Source: Lineus longissimus
Lineage: Eukaryota > Nemertea > Pilidiophora > Heteronemertea > Lineidae
DNA: 64,000 nucleotides
Assembly (NCBI RefSeq): GCF_910592395.1
Contig: NC_088314.1
Location: 8,248,001-8,312,000 of the forward strand
Reading direction: 5' to 3'
The position numbers and the translations under genes were made by a program. Below, in pieces: positions 47,188-59,650 of this stretch. Numbering within the stretch: the first letter of the stretch is position 1; the number at the start of each line of letters is the position of its first letter. The notes under the pieces were generated by a model. It had not been told where the DNA came from. It saw nothing but the letters and a program-made list of their open reading frames with translations, and did no database searches.

Positions 47188-49817
47188 TTTTTTTTTCGCG
47201 GGCCCAACATAGAAGCATGACGGTTATCTATGACCGATTAACCCAGACTAGATGAGACCTCCTCAAAAGGCCATCAAGAAAATCTGGATAAAAAATTTGG
47301 ATCAACTCGTCATTGGCGTATTATTGCAATTTCCCAGGTGATAACGGTATCCCCTTATCCCCATTATGCGTTGTTGACTCACCAACCATTCAACGCCAGG
47401 CAGTCGCCAATGGCCGATTTTTCCTAAATACGATAGATTGGTCATGCGACCTTGTAATGAAGATGGACTGGTCGGTTAATCCTGACACAAGAGGGCGGCG
47501 TTTTTTAGGTCTGGTACATCTAGTGCCCTGGAGTTGGTTCACGTAGAGTTGGTAATTATGACTGTATATAAAACTCATAATACTGCACATAAATGTACAT
47601 GGCTAATCAATAAATGTCAGTTGACATGGACATAACATCTTATAAATCCATTAGTACTGTTCGGATAAGGAGTGAGCGTCTTCATATCTTTTGATTCGTA
47701 CCGTCAGCCGGGATCGCGGTGACATCATCTATTCAGGTCAGCTTCCCGTATGACAATGTGCTTGACCTGGGGATTTGTACGAAGAGCTCAGAAGCCACAC
47801 TTGGGTATTGTTGTCTTGTTGATGGTGATACTCGCCCCGGAGGTAACGTTGTTAGGGGTAATGGGTGGGAGAAAGTGGGTGAAGAATTGAGAGATGATAT
47901 TGTAAAGCCACTTAGCATTGTTGGTTGATAAGTCGAGGAAAAACTTTTTCAACATCCAAATGCAGAAGCTAGAATTGTACTTTGGAGGTAATGTTTTAAA
48001 GAATGATGGGTGGGTGAAGAAAGAAGGGTCGCTCTCTTAGCTTACATACATAGCCACTTTGCACTGTTGGTTGATAAGACTAAGATAAAAATGCAGAAGC
48101 TTCATCACGGTGTTGTTGTTGTTGACGATCAAGCTTTAAAAATAAGGTACTGGGCAATTCCAAAATGCGTTGAACACATCTAACTTTGATGCAACTCAAT
48201 TTTATCACATATCACAGAAGCATTAAATTCAGTGCTATGAATATTGTGCAATAGAATTCAAACTCTTTGTAATCAAAGTTGTGGAGGCAGTTTTAGTCCC
48301 ATGTGTATTTTTAGCATGCAGCAAGTGCGGCAGGAATATAATTCAGTTCTTTATGAATTCAGAGCTAGAAATGGGATCTTATAAGTCGCAGTCTGTTCAT
48401 CTGAAACTACGGATTTATAATATCCACCTGTTTGCATAAAATGCCTGGTTGACAAAAGCAATGAAATTATGTGGCATCTGGATGTGCGATTGTCTAGGGA
48501 CAACTTGACTCACTTTTAACAAAGGGATGCGATATAATGAATTCATAAATGCAGAATGTAGTCTGCAGAATGCAGAATTAATATTTTGGTGAAGTTGAGT
48601 GATTGCAATGCATTGCATCTATTGTAGCATTAAATGTAGCGCAGGGACATTCTAATCAAAGTAAAATAGAGATAGTTTATTTCCCAATCTTGGTAATTTT
48701 CTGTCTACAATTCTCATTCTGCTGCTGGGTGCGAATATACAGCTAGAGAACCAACAATGTGCTTAGTTTGAAGTTCCAAAGGGAACATCGGTGGCATTTT
48801 CAGAGGGTGTGTTTTATTTTGTACTTCATATCACATTATAGGTTACAGTGTGTGTCAGTTCAAGTTGGGAGGAAATGTCAGTGCATTTTTGTGCACCTCC
48901 CTGTACATGATAAAGTGCATCAGCAATCAAACCTCTGAGATGATAGATATAGTTACCCATTAGTGAGTGACATTGAAATTATTTTTGAAATCAGAACAAA
49001 AATAATTACAAAGTGTTCTGTCAAAATTCTGTTGGATGGATGTATCCGGTCACAAAAGTAAGAATAACGTTCAAAAAGTTTTGAAATCATTTTATCACTT
49101 TTCATCATGAAATTAACATCTGCAGGATTTTTTGGCATAAAAGCTTTTAGATTGTGGCTTATTTGAGCTAATGACTCTAAAGGGGTAAAAACGTTAGCAA
49201 GATGACAATTTCAATTAGTGTCATTTTAACGTCTCGAATTACCCGATTGAAATTGAGACTTATGAACTTCAAGGTCGAAGCGGCAGCACAAGATAAAAAA
49301 AACTATAGACAATACTTGCTGAATATCCGAGGTTTAGGAATAGTTATTGGTAAATGTTTCTCTCTCAACAGTGGTACAATGTTGTCCTCCAGGGCTAAGG
49401 TTTAGTGGTGAAGCTAGGGATGTTAGCCTGGCCCTTGACTACGATCTAGAGAAGGAAGTCTCCGCGGGCTGAGTGGTTTCTTCCCCTGCTCTTGACATGA
49501 CATTGGTGATTGCCCATGATCTCCCTTCCTTTCCAATACAATGCCGGATGGCGAAATGAGGGAAGGAACACTTTGACAAGGGTTGGACGATTGGTGACGA
49601 TCTCATGTCCTGATTGTCTGTGCAGTCGGCAGAAGATGCGATGATTGAGTGTCCGCTTTATCGACAGGTTGGGTGTCGCCATGAAATGGCCATTGCAGCT
49701 TGATCGTATCAGCGGTGACCAGGATGGTCAGTCAGCAATGACATGATTTGAAAAAAGACAATAGAAGAGACGTTGAATACACCAGTGGTCCCTCTGTCAT
49801 AATCAAGAAACTGCTGG
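47188..49817. other. No gene seen
   Basis: Short open frames only (77 codons or fewer). Nothing recognisable on either strand. Confidence 0.5.
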
Positions 49818-50104
49818 CATGCTCTACCAACTACTTCCACTGACAACAACGATGAACTCAGAAGACTCAGCGGTGCTTTTCATCAAGTTATTAACTTAGG
49901 CAAATCTGGTAAACACAGAGCTTGGAATTCTTATCCTGCCCTACCTTATGAAGCATAGGTTTTTGCAGGAAGCAAGAATCTCCTTCTTTGGAGCATGACA
50001 CCCTGCCATCCCCTCTGTTGAGGGAACCGAGGACATGCTCTATCAACCACTTCCGCTGACAACAACTAACTCTCAAGACTCAGTGGTGCTTTTCATCAAA
50101 TTAT
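49818..50104 (+). repeat. Direct duplication, about 73-bp copies spaced 216 bp apart
   Basis: CATGCTCTACCAACTACTTC at 49818 recurs as CATGCTCTATCAACCACTTC at 50034. Both continue to GTGCTTTTCATCAA(G/A)TTAT. Confidence 0.8.
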
Positions 50105-50524
50105 GAAAGTAAACAACCGCAGTGAATGCTACGTGATTCCATCACAATATAAACACAAATAATCGTGGAGGTGACCAACTTTTGCAATCGGATTATTTGC
50201 GAAATGAGGGATTTTAGCATTTCACACGACAGCTTCGGTACGTGATGTCATCAGATTGATCATCAGTTGATTAATTTGAAAGACGAGCTTAGTTTTGATA
50301 TTTGGTTCTTAGATCATATCTTAGAAGAAGAATGGCTGATAGAAATCATGGTTCAAAATCATATCGAAGGGACTACATTGTCTGCAGTTGATTTAAGTGG
50401 GTCACAGATGATGTGGCCACTCTTAGTCACTGAAAGTTTTGAGGGACACTCTTGGTGCCACACAGTACTCTTTGGTTCAGAGAAGAAACATCAGTGTCCT
50501 GCCTGGGGAATCTGAATCGGTTTG

Positions 50525-50602
50525 TGGTGCTACTGAGTGTAGAACCCATGACCTCCGGTTTATGAACCTGGCGGCCTTCTGTTAGGCAAATCTGTTGTCT
50601 TG
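50525..50602 (-). repeat. tRNA-Met-like head of a SINE
   Basis: On the minus strand the order is A-box-like TTTGCCTAACAGAAGG (complement of about 50577-50592), an anticodon-loop-like TTCATAA with CAT (complement of 50562-50564), then GGTCATGGGTTCTACACTC with a good B box (complement of 50535-50547). This is the layout of a tRNA-derived SINE head modelled on a CAT-anticodon tRNA. It is not a functional tRNA, because the acceptor and D arms do not pair properly. Confidence 0.4.
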
Positions 50603-53470
50603 CTGTGTCATTCAAATCCGTAAATCTTATATGGAGGAAAAAAATCTATTGTGTCGAATGTTCCACCATCAACGTTAAACAAAGTTTTTCTTACTCCATT
50701 TCCTTTGGTTCTGTTTCAACATATCCTCTTCTGCCTGATTTGAGGGCCTTACCAACCATGTCACTTGTCTCACAGTCGAACGGAGAAATTCACGTCCCGG
50801 TTCATTTCTGATAATTACAACTTTCACCCGTGTCGTCCGCCCTGCCCATTGTTTGGGCGTTGGCGCTAAATCAACACATATTCGCCAGGGACCAATGATT
50901 CATTTCGCGTTGTCTCTCTGAAACGCGTCGTTTGACGATCCGCTGAGATCGAGGCCATTATCTTGCCGGCAATATTTCATGGCTGTGTGACATCATGCAA
51001 CGTTTGTCATAGGTCCGCGAGATAACACGCAAGAGTTGTTTCGACTTGTCATAGGTCTCTATGATGTGACACCAGTGCTTCCTTTGTGCTTGACATCTCG
51101 TTATTGGAAGGGGCCGGTTTATCTCTTACATCTTTCCACTCCTCTGGTTTGTGGACAGGGAAGTGGCAATTATGGTTCCGTGCAGGGTGGGTCGTGATAT
51201 GACATGATATGATGGGTTATTGTGATGGTTACTTTGTTTGACGGAAAACTGATAGTAAAACTTTGTGAAGTCTAATTGATTTTCTGCTAATTTTTATTCA
51301 GATTGCTGTCAGAAAAAAATGATGCCAGCCTCATTGCATTTGCCTCAATCACTGTCAAATTCACGAGTTCAAAAAAATACAATTGCATTATTTGATGTGG
51401 AGGATTTCAAACTTAAGTTCAATTTGTGCTCGGCTAGAAATTTGAATGGTGCTTCTCTGTCAACTTACCACTTGTCAGTTTTAGTGTTCTCTGGTGGAAA
51501 AATATGTGTCAGCTTCAATAATTTTCTATCAGGAAACACACCATGTGGCCAATAACTCTTACGAACTTTGTTACCGGTATCACCTTTGATTTGATGGTGC
51601 CCGAGGCATAAATACACAAGTATGACACTGATTAAAATCCTAAAAGTTCAAGTTCTCCTCAATAAAAAAAGTATTATGTATAATGAACATTTCTTCATCT
51701 ATTGGATTGCCATCCAGGCGCAAATACCTGAAAAGTGTGATGCACTTAACTTTTCCAAACTAGTGCAAAAAAGAAATAGCAAAAACGTTATCCTTAATGT
51801 CAGAACACCATTATACAAAATGTCAATCACTAGCTTCTGATTCTATTTTTATCCAAGCTGTGCAATGCGCTTGAGAAATCTGTCGTTGGGTGTGGTTGCG
51901 AAGCTGTCTCCGATTCCTGGTATCTTTTATGAACCAATCGTCATATTGATCTGTTAGTTGCAACCATCTCGAGTGAGAAAGAATCTTAGCATATTGATTT
52001 TTGGAGGAAAAAGAGAAATATATAGTTTTATAGATGATTTGTGGATGGATTTTTTGTGATAGCATATGTCTCAATTGTCGAAAACTGTTACTGAAAACCG
52101 AAATGCCTGTAAGGCATTTATTTCTACAACTTAGCAGTTTTCGATGAGGTAAGGTAAAGTGGTACGGTTGCTGTGATACTATTTTAGCACCCACAGTGAC
52201 CAATTACCTGTACCTGAAAAGGATGAATTACAATTCCTGCAACAACTCCTGCCTGCAAGTATTTTGTTAAAGACTGGAAGAGAATCCATTAGTGTATCCG
52301 TAATCTTGTTTTGTCATTGAGTAAGGTGGAGGTGCCATACCAGTCACCCTTGTAAGAACCCTTTAGTCACATCACTGGTCACTGTGGTGTTATCAGGGGG
52401 AATAAGCCCTTAACACTGGGTGAGGTGTTGTAATCAGTCCGAGCTAAATGAATGGGTGAACTTTCGACCTGTAATCTTGAGGAAGTTATGTCCAGAACCC
52501 CTGCAGCTTTCTGGGCCCTACAAATTAAACCTTTCATTTTCAATGATTGCTTGAATGCCGATGATACAAAAGGGCATTCCTATTCCTATCTTTAGAAAGT
52601 AAAATATTTCGAGTTGATCCTGCAATAGGCCACAAGATACCACCCTGACTCAGTAACCTGCACTTCCCTTTGCCTCGAGGCAAAAACGAACACTTGAATC
52701 CTCCTTCAATGATGGTTATAGAATGCTGACAGAAAAAGACGTTCTAATCCAAAATATTTGTGGCTGGTGCCCCTCCACGGGTGGTCACCACAAATCATTT
52801 TCAATGGGTGGCATGCTTGGATACTGGAAATTTTCTCCGAAGGACCAAAGGAGGGTCATATAATCCGCATCAAGAGATATCTCAGGTTGATAAAATACCA
52901 ATGGTAGCATTATGATCTGATATGCCACATGGTTCTTGTTGCTGGGTTCTTTCAAATTTATTGAGGACTGTTGGTTCATGTTCGGTTGTAAAGGAGCTGT
53001 CTGGGGGCAGTAACTGCAGAAAGAACATGTGGTCTTTTTCTATTCTTCGAACTAAATCGATGTCTGGAAGTTCCGGACTTTAAAAAACAAAGTTAAAAGT
53101 TCAAGAGTAACTGTTATCTTCTGATGTCATTCTGTTACAACTGTCACATGCCTTCTAGAAAAAACATATAACCTCGGGTAAAACGTTTAAATCAATTATC
53201 CAATCAAAGAAACTGTTCTAATCAAAAGGTCACATGCCCATTATTCTGTTAGCGTCATCTAGTGTATGATTATAACAAAACAAATAAGTTAATTACAGCC
53301 AATGTTTCCAAGATTAAAGAATCTAGAGATTAGTCATCCTACTCATTTCATCACATGAAATTTTGCGGCAAAGTCGTGTATTCTAAGATGTTGTTGATCA
53401 ATAAAACAGTTACAAACCAGACAATGAAAAAATCTGAAGTTCAAAGTGACAACTGGTGGAGAAGGTTCCA
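50603..53470. other. No gene seen
   Basis: A 126-codon minus frame at 51823-52203 and smaller ones have no family resemblance. A CGWC-encoding stretch near 52757 was examined for a plexin PSI exon and dismissed. Confidence 0.5.
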
Positions 53471-53840
53471 GAACATGCGCATCTGGGAGGAGTAGGGGGT
53501 GTTGGTGGAAAAACATTGTCATAAAATTAGAAGGGCTTCTTGACTGCTGCAGTAATTGCCAGTTTGATGGCAAAATAAGTTTGCCGTAGTTCAAAGTGCT
53601 ATTTAGCGCCCAGAGAAAGTTCTAGGATATGCTCGTGCATCTGGGAGGAGTAGGGAGTGGTGATGGAAAATACTATCATAAAATTAGAAGGGCTTCTTGA
53701 CTGCCATAAAGATAGCAAGTTTAATGGCGAAATATATCTGTAAATAAAAAATCTTGCCAAAGTACTACGTGACTTTTAGTGCACAGCGAAAGTTCTAGTA
53801 TACTCACGCCCATCTGGGAGGAGACCAGAGGATGTTGATT
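53471..53840 (+). repeat. Tandem array, about 2.5 units of 158-173 bp
   Basis: CATCTGGGAGGAG starts at 53480, 53638 and 53811. The first two are followed by TAGGG(G/A)GTG and, 35-45 bp on, by CATAAAATTAGAAGGGCTTC. Moderately diverged. Confidence 0.8.
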
Positions 53841-55005
53841 GCTAAACTCTCTTTGGTTGAGAAGGACCTGTTGTTCATTGCCAAGTCAGCGGCAGACTTT
53901 GAGATGCGTCTACAAGAAATCGGTTGGCAGTTTCCATGAGGTGTTGTCTATGAAAAAAGGAAATTTGAATTGACACTTTGGGGAATTCAAATTATTTTCT
54001 ATACAGGGAAAATTCTTGTCGTCAGTAATGTAGCTAACAGCCATAACATCTCAAAATCCTGACCAAAAAATGATCAATTTACCTCTTAGAGCAGTTGCAA
54101 AATTCTGTTTCCTGATTCAATTTAGGTGACATCTCACACCTCGCGTTTAATAGCAGTTCTTCATGAAGCTAAACATGATCACCTCTAGCAAAGCCATCAG
54201 GTTACAGCCGAAGCGTTCTACCGCTGCGAGACATGTTCCATGTCGCTACCTAATTGTCTCCTTAACGTGTGTTAACTTCAGTGTAAATGATGTTCAATCA
54301 AGCAAGAAGGGGAGTTTTATTAGTTTTATTGCAAATTGCTGCCTTACTTTGGTAGAGATGGTAGTAAATGAAGCGAAAAGATGGTTATGCAATTGCAAAT
54401 TAGTTTCTTAGTTTAGAAATGGATCTTATGATTCTAATTGACATCTTGCATTTCAGTTCATCAACATCAGTATCTGGTTGTCAATCTGAGCAATTTTTGG
54501 TACTTGTCTTTGAAAAGAGGGTGTGAATGTCACTTTTGTTCAGCAGAAATTGTTCCAACTTGACTTAGTTTTAAAGCCTTTCCAGTTCTACATTCCCTTA
54601 TTTAAGGCAATCCCCCACACACTTTTTGCGGCATTATCTTTATGTCAGAGATCTTAAGTAACATGCCAGGTTGAAGAAAAGTTGGACAGCCATGAAACAG
54701 CTTGTGTAACTGCTTGTGCCTCAAGAAGCGGTAATTGGAATTGACATCTTAAATGTTTGGACCAATAACCTCATGTCAGTCGTAAGGAACAAATGTTCTG
54801 TTAAATTTGCTGTGTTTCCGTCATAATTGAATCGAACATCATCATTAGCCGCGGTCCATCGGTTACGTCCGATTTGCTTACCGTCTTACTGGAATGAGCT
54901 CTCATTAGCCACGGCCGGTCTTAGCTGTCTGTCTAAATGTCCAGTTATGATCGGCGGGAAATGGTGGGTGAAATCTGTTGACGATATGCTTCATTTAGTT
55001 GGCAA
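53841..55005. other. No gene seen
   Basis: Short frames at 54163-54411 and 54827-55036 have no recognisable product. Confidence 0.5.
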
Positions 55006-55440
55006 TTACGCAGATTCTGTGGTGATAATTCCATAGCCGATTCGGATTTCCATCTCCCAAACTTGTTGGCGACCAAAGCCAAAGAGGTCAGTCTCCCCCA
55101 AGATCAGTGTCTTGATATTGCTTCCCTCCAGGTTCTTGCATATACTGGGTGTGGTCCTGAACCACTGGTGTCGGCTAAAGTATTTCCTTGAGGAGTTTAC
55201 GAAAGCTCCCCAAATATTTCTCATTCCCAATGGCCCTGACCTTCAAACCTGTCATCTGGACATTCAGTGTCCTCATAATCCTGAAAGTGTTTACATTCTT
55301 ATGAAGATCCATCTTTCCATTGGAATTCACTTGGCCGCTGGCATATTTGTTCTCATACTTGTGGTTCAGGGTATGAATTTTAATCATTGTGTTGTCAGCT
55401 TCTTGAAGGAAATATCCTTATGATATGTATGGAGATAGCC
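55006..55440 (-). pseudogene. Protein-like sequence split over two frames, unknown family
   Basis: The minus strand has a frame from about 55429 down to a TAG near 55178. It includes KYENKYASGQVNSNGKMDLH and FRIMRTLNVQMTGLKVRAIG. A second frame (55230-55006) continues in similar style with LEGSNIKTLILGETDLFGFG. Composition and continuity look like one coding sequence broken by a frameshift. I do not recognise it. It could be an old element or a gene fragment inside the intron. Confidence 0.3.
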
Positions 55441-55774
55441 ACTCTTGCATTCAGCAGTTTGAATGTTTTTCACTTGTCACCATGTTTACAATTTTTCTGG
55501 ATTTAAAGGTACTCTTATTTCACCAAACTAAGACAGTTTCTACATATTCAAGCCGGGCCCCCAAAATATGCACATGGTCGTTCAGTGCCATTCAGCATCA
55601 TTTGGATGGACAGTAGGTTGGTGACACCAATTTGTCCGATGGTTATGACCACATGTTTCAGACTTTATGCTGATCTTGTAGTAGTGAGTGAAGAGGTCTT
55701 AGAGCGGTGAAACTAGAGTATATCATTATTGTTTACCAAGAAAACAACCAAAATCATACATCAAATAATGTCTT

Positions 55775-55820
55775 TTAATCCTGACTTATGAACCTCTTCT
55801 TTCTCATTGCAGGTAAGTAA
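55775..55820 (+). promoter_or_regulatory. Recursive (zero-length) splice site
   Basis: A branch-point-like CTGACTTATG (55781-55790), a pyrimidine tract CCTCTTCTTTCTCATTG and CAG (to 55812) are followed directly by GTAAGT (55813-55818). This is the acceptor-donor fusion known from stepwise splicing of very long introns. It is on the same strand as the plexin-like exon 44.6 kb upstream. It might instead be the 3' splice site of an ordinary exon, but the following bases offer no open frame with a donor. Confidence 0.5.
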
Positions 55821-55829
55821 AAGATGATA

Positions 55830-58125
55830 GTATTTCAAGTCAAAGTAAGGTAATACAACCTTTTGCGAAAGGAAACTTTTAGAATACATTGGTTGCAATG
55901 TGCTACTGTTTACAGTGTTTTATGTACCATGCCCCAATTTGGAGGCAGGCGCAAATTATTATTCAGAATCACATTTCGATGTTCAGTTTGATGAGTTTAT
56001 GTTTCTTGTTCCTTTATGGTTTGACATTGATTATTTGAATCAACAGGCATTATTTGGTGAGGTTTGATTCCCTCATATTTCTAAAAGAGGTCGAATATCA
56101 ATGCTGCTTCATAATAACAGTATCAATGACTGAACTAAAAACGATACTTTGAGTTCCCTCGAGAATGTTCTAGACTTGCATTATCATAGTCTACTTCAAA
56201 AGAAAATGGCACTTGCATCTTTCGTAATTTCTCATAGGAAATGCTGCATTGAACAAAGAGTATTATTTCATCTGAAACTTCAAAGTCGAGTCTATAGATT
56301 CTAAGAATACTTAGTTTTCCCGAATCAGACAAAGTGTGATGTGTCCATACATTGTCATAGGGTCAGATGAGAATTCCTGTCCTAATTCTAACATTCTAAC
56401 AACTAAAACTTTCCATGTCATCATTTGAATATCAAGAAGAATATTCCAGAAAATCGTCACCAGAGGGTTTATCTGACAAGACAAAACTGTACTCTGTAAT
56501 CATGTTCGGTATTATAAACAGACATCAAACACACTAATGATATTATTGGAATATTCCAGAAGAATCATAAAAAAACATATTATGTGTTTAATACTGACCA
56601 AAAGTGGAAATAAAAATACCACTAATATTGATGATATCTGTATTTTCAAAGATGTTCATTTCATTATTAGCTTCGTTATAATTCTAAGTGTGTGTTGATG
56701 ATACCAAGAATCTATTATGATAAAGACTAGTCATTATTAATTTTTGATCATAGGCACTTCTTAAATGTGTAGTTTATCGCTGCAGTTATGTCCATGGTCG
56801 TTCCAAGTCGTATAGTCCTTAGGCAGGGCAACATGAGTACATGATCATTTGATAAAGATCCTGCAAATTCACTCAAATGGGTTTGCTTATTGAGCACATG
56901 GTTTCTATTATTGATCGCTGGAATGTTTTGACTAGGAACTGAATGAGTGCAACTGAAAAAAAATCTGTCAGCTAGATTGCTTCATCTACAGAGCCAATAT
57001 CACCCTTGGCTCTACCATAGCGACATTTAAAACTCAAATCACATAACAAAAGACAGGTTAGTGAATTGTTACAGTTAAATGAAACTTCTACGTCGTATTT
57101 CAAAATGTCGTCAGGCATCCAGTGGATATTGTCAGAATTAGCATAGCTAGCGTTCAAATAGCACGCTGGGGATCCGATGCTAAGTGTCGAACCTTATTGC
57201 AATTCCTGCTGTTCTTTTCTGTACCTAGCAACACATTAAATTTCATTAAAATCAGTTGCATTGTAGCTAGTCTATAATTCTTGGGCTTTCTATGCGATGC
57301 ATGCAGTGTAGCTTGGTTCATTTAAATTGAAAAATTATTAGTTGGTAACCTAATATAACTTGAGCACTTCATAAAATTTTCATCGTGTAAAGTGCAGTTT
57401 TTGAAAGGCTGGTTAATCAATGTTGCCACTTTTAGTAGCATTTCTGTTCTTCACTCATGAAAACCTAGTGATACTAGTTAAAAAAACCCAACGTGAAATG
57501 ATTTTCGCTGCATTTGCTGGAGTTAAGAGCAACTATTGGGCAATAATTTGCAGAATTTTATACCAAGGAGATAGTAATGGAAGTGACTGGTGTTTCTTTT
57601 TGTGGCAGTCACTTTGAATCAATAACACCCCATTAGACAGTAATCAAATTAGAATTTGATGCCCCAGGACTGATACATGTTCAAGGACATGTCATTCTTT
57701 CTAAGTTTGAAGGCCATACGTAATTGATGGCTCTGTCTCACTACATCTTGTAAAAAGAAGGACACCTTTGGCAAAAAACAGTAAATTCTGACAAAAACCA
57801 AAGTTTGTTGAAGTAAGTTTTTATTCTAACCAAATGGTAAATAATTTGTGACGTGGAAGGAAAATTTTGAAGGGCAGTTTTGTTACCGTTGGCCTGTTGT
57901 ACATGGTCACAGACAATGTCGTGAAAGAGCGTCTGTCTACATTAGCTAGAGCCTTGTTGTTGAACACATTTTTTAAACTTTGTAGTCTGAAAAACACACA
58001 CAATGGGATACTAGCTTTAGTGGTGTCACCAAGGCATTAAAAAAAACAGGTTCATCTGAAGCACAAATTAGGTGAAATATTGATGTGAGTATTCCTCAGA
58101 ACTGAAAACTAAAAAAAGAATGATC
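55830..58125. other. No gene seen; AT-rich
   Basis: Only short frames (66 codons or fewer). Nothing recognisable on either strand. Confidence 0.5.
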
Positions 58126-58130
58126 CTAAG

Positions 58131-58301
58131 GCTGAAGTTACATAGACCTCATTCGTTCATTTCCCACGAGTCACTTTCCAGGTTTTTCTTTCATTCCTCG
58201 GTGAATGCACGCCACAAGCCCGTGCATTCACCGAGGAATGAAAGCAAAAGGGGGAAAATGAATCATGGGAAATGAACGAATGAGGTCTATGTAACTTCGG
58301 C
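58131..58301. mobile_element. Foldback (palindromic) MITE-like element with 5-bp target duplication
   Basis: The 171-bp sequence is almost wholly self-complementary. The outer arm GCTGAAGTTACATAGACCTC pairs with the complement at 58282-58301, and the inner arm CATTCCTCGGTGAATGCACG pairs with CGTGCATTCACCGAGGAATG around a short loop near 58212-58219. A less conserved stretch sits between inner and outer arms. CTAAG flanks both sides (58126-58130 and 58302-58306). No coding capacity. Confidence 0.8.
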
Positions 58302-58539
58302 CTAAGGCACTGATTAGTCCCAAATAATATGCTAAATAAGGAAATAATGAGAAAAACTGACTTCAGGTATGAAGGTTAGCTTGATAATTTTTTTACATTT
58401 TATGTCTATTCTTTGGCATGTTAGCCTGATAAAATATTTACATTTGGTTGTTTACCACAACAATTGCCCTAGAGCCGACAACGCAGGTTCCTTCTGTTGG
58501 TAATTCTTCTTTATTGGGAGGATAGAGACCTGAGGGTGT

Positions 58540-58722
58540 GGTTTATGAATGGGTTTGCTTAGAAAGGATATAATCAGCAGGAATAGTTGTTACTGATATC
58601 ATGGTTTATGAATGGGTTAGCTTGAAAAGGATAAATTCGGCAGGAAGATTTGTAACTGATATCATGGTTTTTGAATGGGTTAGCTTGGAAAGGATATAAT
58701 CGGCAGGAAAAGTTGTTACTGA
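58540..58722 (+). repeat. 63-bp tandem repeat, about 2.9 copies
   Basis: GGTTTATGAATGGGTT starts at 58540 and 58603, and GGTTTTTGAATGGGTT at 58666. Each unit contains AGGATA(T/A)AAT, GGCAGGAA and TTACTGATATCAT. Confidence 0.9.
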
Positions 58723-59645
58723 AAGAAACCCATCATTGAGGGCATTTTGCAGCCTCTCCTTATTGTTTGGTGTCCGGAAACCCCAGTGATGGGCTATTTC
58801 ACTATAATCCACTTTCTCATACTTCTAGCAATATTCATGACAGCAAAAACATATTGTTTGTCTTCCCAGTCTGTTTTACCTGGGGCTATGCCGACTCTGC
58901 TGATGATAAACCCTGGAAAGACAAAGCTTTGCTGTGTAAATAGGAGAATATCACATTCATATGAGTTTGAACAAAAGGCTAAACAATGGCTTCATCTATA
59001 ATGCACTACTCATAAATTGTAAGTGGTTTTTTCGACTTGCCTATAATGATGTGAACAAGTTAATGATCTGGTATGTTTTGAAGTCATTTTGAAATAAACA
59101 TTTTTTTGTTTCATTCATGTAACACTTGTTTCTTCAATGATGACCAGAGCCTTGCAATGAACAAAAAGGACAAACAGATTCAAATTCATGTTGTCATTCC
59201 CAAAGTCATGGGACATTTCTTTGAGATTTGGGTATACCACTTAAAAGTAAGCCTGCAGGCATGTTGTCTTAAGAACAAATCAAGTTATGCATCTCATAAC
59301 TTGTCAGAAAGTTCTATATTTAATATCTATAATTGATATTTCTTTGAAGAAGCTAGATATGGTGGAATGTTCTATCAAAAATTTTATTGAAATTGGAAAT
59401 TGAAAATTTGAAGAAAAATATTTGTGTGTGAACCACCTAGATCATTTGTTAAAGTATCCAACAATGGTGAGCCAATGTAAAAATCAGATTGTAAAGAATT
59501 TTACAGCAATATTGCAACCCATAAAATTTTTGAGGGGGTTTATTTTTGTCGGTTATTCTATAAAAGAAAAATTACACTTCATTGACAAGTCTACATTTCT
59601 TGTGCAAGAAGCCAAGAAAAATAAAAATAAGTGCAAAAAAGGATG
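58723..59645. other. No gene seen
   Basis: AT-rich with several short frames (58747-59001, 59106-59336, 59422-59646), none recognisable. Confidence 0.5.
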
Positions 59646-59650
59646 AAAAT

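Noticed and set aside
50525-50602. A functional tRNA gene
   Set aside because: The A and B boxes are recognisable but the acceptor and D stems do not pair, so it is a SINE-type relic at best.
51823-52203. 126-codon minus-strand frame
   Set aside because: No ATG-linked context, no family resemblance, and composition typical of chance translation.
52740-52800. A stretch encoding ICGWC, like a plexin PSI domain
   Set aside because: Only the CGWC matches. No other PSI cysteines, no flanking splice sites and a stop soon after. Judged chance.
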